A stretch of DNA of 64,000 nucleotides from NCBI GenBank assembly GCA_031002005.1, contig JARYHS010006964.1, positions 248,001 through 312,000 on the forward strand, read 5' to 3'. A program made the translations under genes and the position numbers. The stretch comes from Vandiemenella viatica. Its lineage: Eukaryota; Arthropoda; Insecta; Orthoptera; Morabidae. How positions within the stretch are numbered: position 1 is the first letter of the stretch; every line of letters starts with the position of its first letter. Positions 60,861 through 64,000 of this stretch are shown piece by piece. A model generated the notes under the pieces. The model was not told the origin of the DNA. It was given only the letters and a program-made list of their open reading frames with translations, and did no database searches.

Positions 60861-61403
60861 CTTCTTTGTGAAGTTCTCCTGGTGAAGTTATGAACATGGA
60901 GTTTGGCCATATCTTCGAACACTTCAGAACAATATGTGCAAATATACAAAGGATTTGAAACAGCTGAGTTATGGGTAAATACATGTCTTGTTAGAGTGCA
61001 CCAAGATAAAAAAGATTCTGCACAGACTGCACAAACAAGATCAAGAAATGATGGCTCTTTAAATGCCACATTCATTCTAGCTTCAAAACTATGGGCACAC
61101 AACTTTGATACATCTACGAAAACTTGACCACAGTATTGGCAAATATGCTGTGGTGCGATTACACGTAGTTTGTGATTAAAAACATGCGTTATCAGCAAGA
61201 CCCATGAGGCGAAATACTCAAGACATGTGGCACAAGTATGGTGCAATAATGACTTCATACTACCACTATTATCATTGGAAATAGTGATACTGCTCACATC
61301 AGATCTGACTGAAAGGGAACTTGTAGCTTGAAATTTCACCATTGCTCTAGCATCAATTTTTGCACAACTTAGAGGAAGAATGTTTTGTTGAACTCTGTTT
61401 GAC
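60861..61403 (-). CDS. Exon of a zinc-finger gene with a duplicated two-finger module
   Basis: The exon runs from an acceptor (gtattttgcag, first exon base 61403) to a consensus donor (AAGAAG/GTAAGA, last exon base 60861), fully open in phase 1 throughout (181 codons). It reads SNRVQQNILPLSCAKIDARA, then an ATG at 61342. Four finger-like units form two pairs: CATC...THVFNH with CQYC...CAHSF, and CAVC...RHVFTH with CTYC...HVHNF. The second unit of each pair has an incomplete histidine pair, and the spacing is the same in both pairs, so a two-finger module was duplicated. It is unrelated in sequence to the giant arrays. The TAA right after the donor is intronic if splicing occurs. Probably a DNA- or RNA-binding host protein; the gene continues on both sides. 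Confidence 0.65.
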
Positions 61404-62140
61404 CTGCAAAATACAATGAGAAAACAGTTAAATTCCTATATTACAAAACACAGATAAAGCTTTGAATATATATGTCATGCCAAGAACAGTAAAAGCAGTA
61501 AAAATACTAAAATATTAAGACAAAATAGTTAAGCAAAACTTCACTGCTGTATACAACTGAAACATTAACCATTACTAGTGTTGTATGAGAAGAATTCCAA
61601 CATCTTTCCGGCTAAAGAATGGTACATTATGTTTAGGAATAAATAAACAGTTAAACTCCTTGAGTAATTCATTTTTTATATCTCATTCCTATAGTTCAGC
61701 ATCAAAAGAGTAATTTCAAAAAAGTTTTCTTCAGAAAGCACCCTATCGTTTACAAATAGTTTTCCAATTTATAACAAATTTTAATATTTATAATTGATTA
61801 AAGGCTTTGCTAACTTCCTGTATAATTGTAATTAGATATTTTGACAGCTGCATCATTTATACCTAATTCATTAATAGTCAACTGTAACAGTGTCATGGTG
61901 AAGTACGATGAATTATCCAGAGGGATATGTTTTCAGCAATGTTTATGTTCTATGTGTTTCTGTTTTCCAAATTCATTTTAAAGATTTCTAACTGATGAAG
62001 CTCTGTCTTGGCCATAGATGCCATCAGGCTTTTAAATAGAAGCTACATTTCAATCAGTAGATGGTGTGAATTTCAGGCCCAGACATTCTTTAAATCACTT
62101 GCTTAACTCAAATTTTAACTACAGAAGAAATATTTATACA
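61404..62140. other. Non-coding stretch, probably intron
   Basis: AT-rich, upstream of the zinc-finger exon on the minus strand. No further exon recognised. Confidence 0.35.
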
Positions 62141-62264
62141 AGCATAAAGCCACAAAAATGCCACCAGTTGCTTAAAAGTTTTTTTATTCTTTAATTCTTT
62201 TATTCAAGTTTTAAAGAATAAAAAAACTTTTAAGCAACTAGTGGCGTTTTTGTGGCTTTCATGC
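62141..62264. repeat. Hairpin with 54-bp arms and 16-base loop
   Basis: 62141-62194 pairs with 62211-62264, apart from a few mismatches. The arms start agcataaagccacaaaaatg and its complement. A 15-bp direct repeat, acagaagaaatattt, lies outside (62121 and 62314). It could be a small foldback element or a long-hairpin RNA source. Confidence 0.75.
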
Positions 62265-62876
62265 TAATATAAAATTTTTTACCGTTGCTGACATGCAGCT
62301 ATGCTCAAGATTTACAGAAGAAATATTTTAAAATTTCAGCAGCTACTCAGGTCATTATTTAACCACCAGATTGCTCATTCCAATACTACAATTGTGTCCA
62401 TGCTGTTCACAGAAAACTGTAAAACAGGTAATTAGGTGACACAATTTTCAAAGTGTCTGATATATTAATATGATGCAACTAAGGAAAATGGAAGCGGCTT
62501 CTAGGCGATATAAATAAGAAAAGAAAGGGAAATTAACCCACCACATACCAAAGTGGACGGATGCGATGAGAGAACACTAATGCTGACAAACAAACAACAC
62601 AATATTTCGGCATATGCCTTGCTCACAAATAGAAAAAACGGGCCATTAGGCTCGGAACGTGTGTGCACACCGAACGTTACCTAATGACTAACCGTGTTGT
62701 GGTGGGGGGGGGGGGGGACGGATAAGGAGTAAACTATCGATATCGGTATACAATGTCTGAGATAATATATTTAAAATTTTGGCAGGCGATGGTAAGAGAA
62801 AATGTAGTAATGGTAAGGTATAAACATAGGAAAAAAAAAAAAAAAAAAAAAAAGGTAGTGATGGGTTAATTAGAAT
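62265..62876. other. Non-coding stretch with homopolymer runs, 3' side of the Penelope-like element
   Basis: It contains a run of 14 G at 62704-62717 and 23 A at 62831-62853. The part next to 62877 is probably the 3' untranslated region of the element. The left limit of the element was not found. Confidence 0.4.
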
Positions 62877-64000
62877 TTAACGGTGGTTAAGTCCAGGTGG
62901 GTGTCTTGTATCTAGGATATTCTGGTACGCTAGTTCCCATCTCCGGAGTTCTGCTGCAGTGGTGCTGTCAGGGAAAACTCTGACTGCTCTCACAGTGAAA
63001 CAGTCGTTGAGGTTGTTGGAATCATGGCTATTGGCATGTTCTGGTACTGGAAGGTACAGGTTACGAGTATGGACTGTTTGTCTGTGGCCATTCATTCTAA
63101 CAGAGAGTTGCTGAGTGGTGAGGCCTATGTAAGAACTGGTGCAAAAGCGGCAAGTTAGTTGGTATATCAGATGAGTGGTTGAACAGGTGGCATGTCCAAT
63201 AATGGGGAAAGTTTCTCCTGTGGTGGGGTTGGAATATGTAGTGGTGGGTGGAAGCATGCTGCAGGTTTTACAGCGGGGTCTATTACAAGGATAAGATCCA
63301 TATGGTGCTTTTGGAGAGTCTAACGGAGGGTATTTGTGGACTAAGATGTTCTTAAGGTTGGGTGGTCTGCTAAAACATGCACGAGGGACATTGGGTAGAA
63401 TTTTGGGTAGGAGAGTACGCATTTCCGGAAATGAGCGAAGGAAGTCATACCCCTGTCGCAAAATATGGTTGATGGACTCGAGGCCAGGAGAGAACTGAGT
63501 GACAAAGGCAGGGCTATGGTTGGTTTTTGTAGGAGACAAGTGAGAGTGGTTACGTGGAGGGTGGTTGATCGCGCGGGAGATCTGTTTATGTACAAGATCC
63601 CTGGGGTAACAACGGGAAATAAGGGCTTGGCATAGGTTTTGTGAGTATTGATGGAGAGAATGAGCGTCAGAGCAAATGCGACTTCCACGGATGGCAAGGC
63701 TGTATGGGAGGGAACGTTTCGTATGGAATGGATGGCAGCTATCAAAGTGTAGATACTGCTGTAAATTAGTGGGTTTGATGTGGACTGCGGTATGAAGGAC
63801 ACCATGCCTGAGCATGATGTCAACATCGAGGAATGTGATGTGTGAGTGGGAGTAAGTCCAGGTGAAATTGATGGAATTGTTGCTATTGTTAAGGGAGTGG
63901 AGGAATTCAAGGAGGTGGTTTTCGCTGTGGGTCCAGATCATAAATATGTCATCTATGTATCTGAACCACACAGTGGGTTTGTAGGGAGTGTTGTTCAGGA
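62877..64000 (-). CDS. Penelope-like element: RT C-terminal part and GIY-YIG endonuclease (partial)
   Basis: The open frame enters from beyond 64000 and ends at TAA 62877-62879. It starts within the RT palm, with the catalytic YIDD in FRYIDDIFMIW, then FTWTYSHSHITFLDVDI and a thumb-like region (TKRSLPYSLAIRGSRICSD). Next is PCNRPRCKTCSM (C-x4-C-x2-C, with GHATC further on), the cysteine/histidine cluster that precedes the nuclease in several Penelope-like groups. Last is the GIY-YIG-type nuclease: LIYQLTCRFCTSSYIGL and VRMNGHR, with a terminal AAELRRWELAYQNILD. Such elements copy themselves by reverse transcription using this nuclease to open the target. The 370-odd codons in view have no stop or frameshift, so the copy may be recent or active. 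The RT N-terminal half is outside the window. Confidence 0.9.
   Translation of the reverse strand, partial: LNNTPYKPTVWFRYIDDIFMIWTHSENHLLEFLHSLNNSNNSINFTWTYSHSHITFLDVDIMLRHGVLHTAVHIKPTNLQQYLHFDSCHPFHTKRSLPYSLAIRGSRICSDAHSLHQYSQNLCQALISRCYPRDLVHKQISRAINHPPRNHSHLSPTKTNHSPAFVTQFSPGLESINHILRQGYDFLRSFPEMRTLLPKILPNVPRACFSRPPNLKNILVHKYPPLDSPKAPYGSYPCNRPRCKTCSMLPPTTTYSNPTTGETFPIIGHATCSTTHLIYQLTCRFCTSSYIGLTTQQLSVRMNGHRQTVHTRNLYLPVPEHANSHDSNNLNDCFTVRAVRVFPDSTTAAELRRWELAYQNILDTRHPPGLNHR

Noticed and set aside
63341..63910. 189-codon second minus-strand frame
   Set aside because: Out-of-frame shadow of the Penelope-like ORF.

Overview
This is a eukaryotic, AT-rich, repeat-dense window, most likely from an insect. 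The non-LTR retrotransposons, a Penelope-like element, large introns and C2H2 zinc-finger exons fit any arthropod. The tRNA-derived SINE seen twice (about 120-340 and 58565-58800) resembles a SINE I associate with polyneopteran insects (grasshoppers, crickets, stick insects); this is recognition from memory, not a search. There are no bacterial-type operons. Two runs of exactly 1000 N (13794-14793 and 41397-42396) are scaffold gaps.

Left flank (1-13793): a SINE, a frameshifted MADF-domain remnant, a 150-bp tandem repeat, a 5'-truncated CR1-like retrotransposon (4290-5645), one plausible small host exon (7590-7645) and a nearly complete non-LTR retrotransposon (about 8340-11935). That element has an SGNH-type ORF1 remnant, an APE endonuclease plus reverse transcriptase ORF2 broken by a single TAA, and an (ATT)n tail.

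Centre (14794-58193): three copies of one segment carrying a giant C2H2 zinc-finger array. Copy L (14794-22422) is inverted relative to copy A (22685-41396), making a palindrome with arms of at least 7.6 kb around a 262-bp loop. Copy B (42397-58193) is a direct repeat of 25443-41396. The zinc-finger gene is on the plus strand in L and the minus strand in A and B. Its large exon starts at a good splice acceptor (35272 in A, 53121 in B). It encodes four diverged leading fingers, then about 65 (A) or 76 (B) near-identical 28-residue fingers. Variation between fingers is concentrated at the DNA-contact positions of the recognition helix. L keeps only the last 19 or so fingers before the gap. A 518-bp foldback element sits in the A arm only, with a clean GAATCT target duplication and an empty site in L. 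A 1022-bp tandem duplication is also private to A. Much of the B array (about 47300-51400) carries scattered one-base indels that look like unpolished long-read sequence.

Right flank (58194-64000): the second SINE copy, a decayed CR1-like C-terminal fragment on the minus strand (59820-60540), an exon with a duplicated two-finger zinc-finger module (60861-61403), a 54-bp-arm hairpin (62141-62264), and the C-terminal half of a Penelope-like element (reverse transcriptase YIDD motif, CCHH-type cysteines, GIY-YIG nuclease) running off the window end.

The zinc-finger locus is the most interesting part: a fast-expanding DNA-binding array, copied in direct and inverted orientation, surrounded by the kinds of elements such proteins often repress. 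That functional link is inference.
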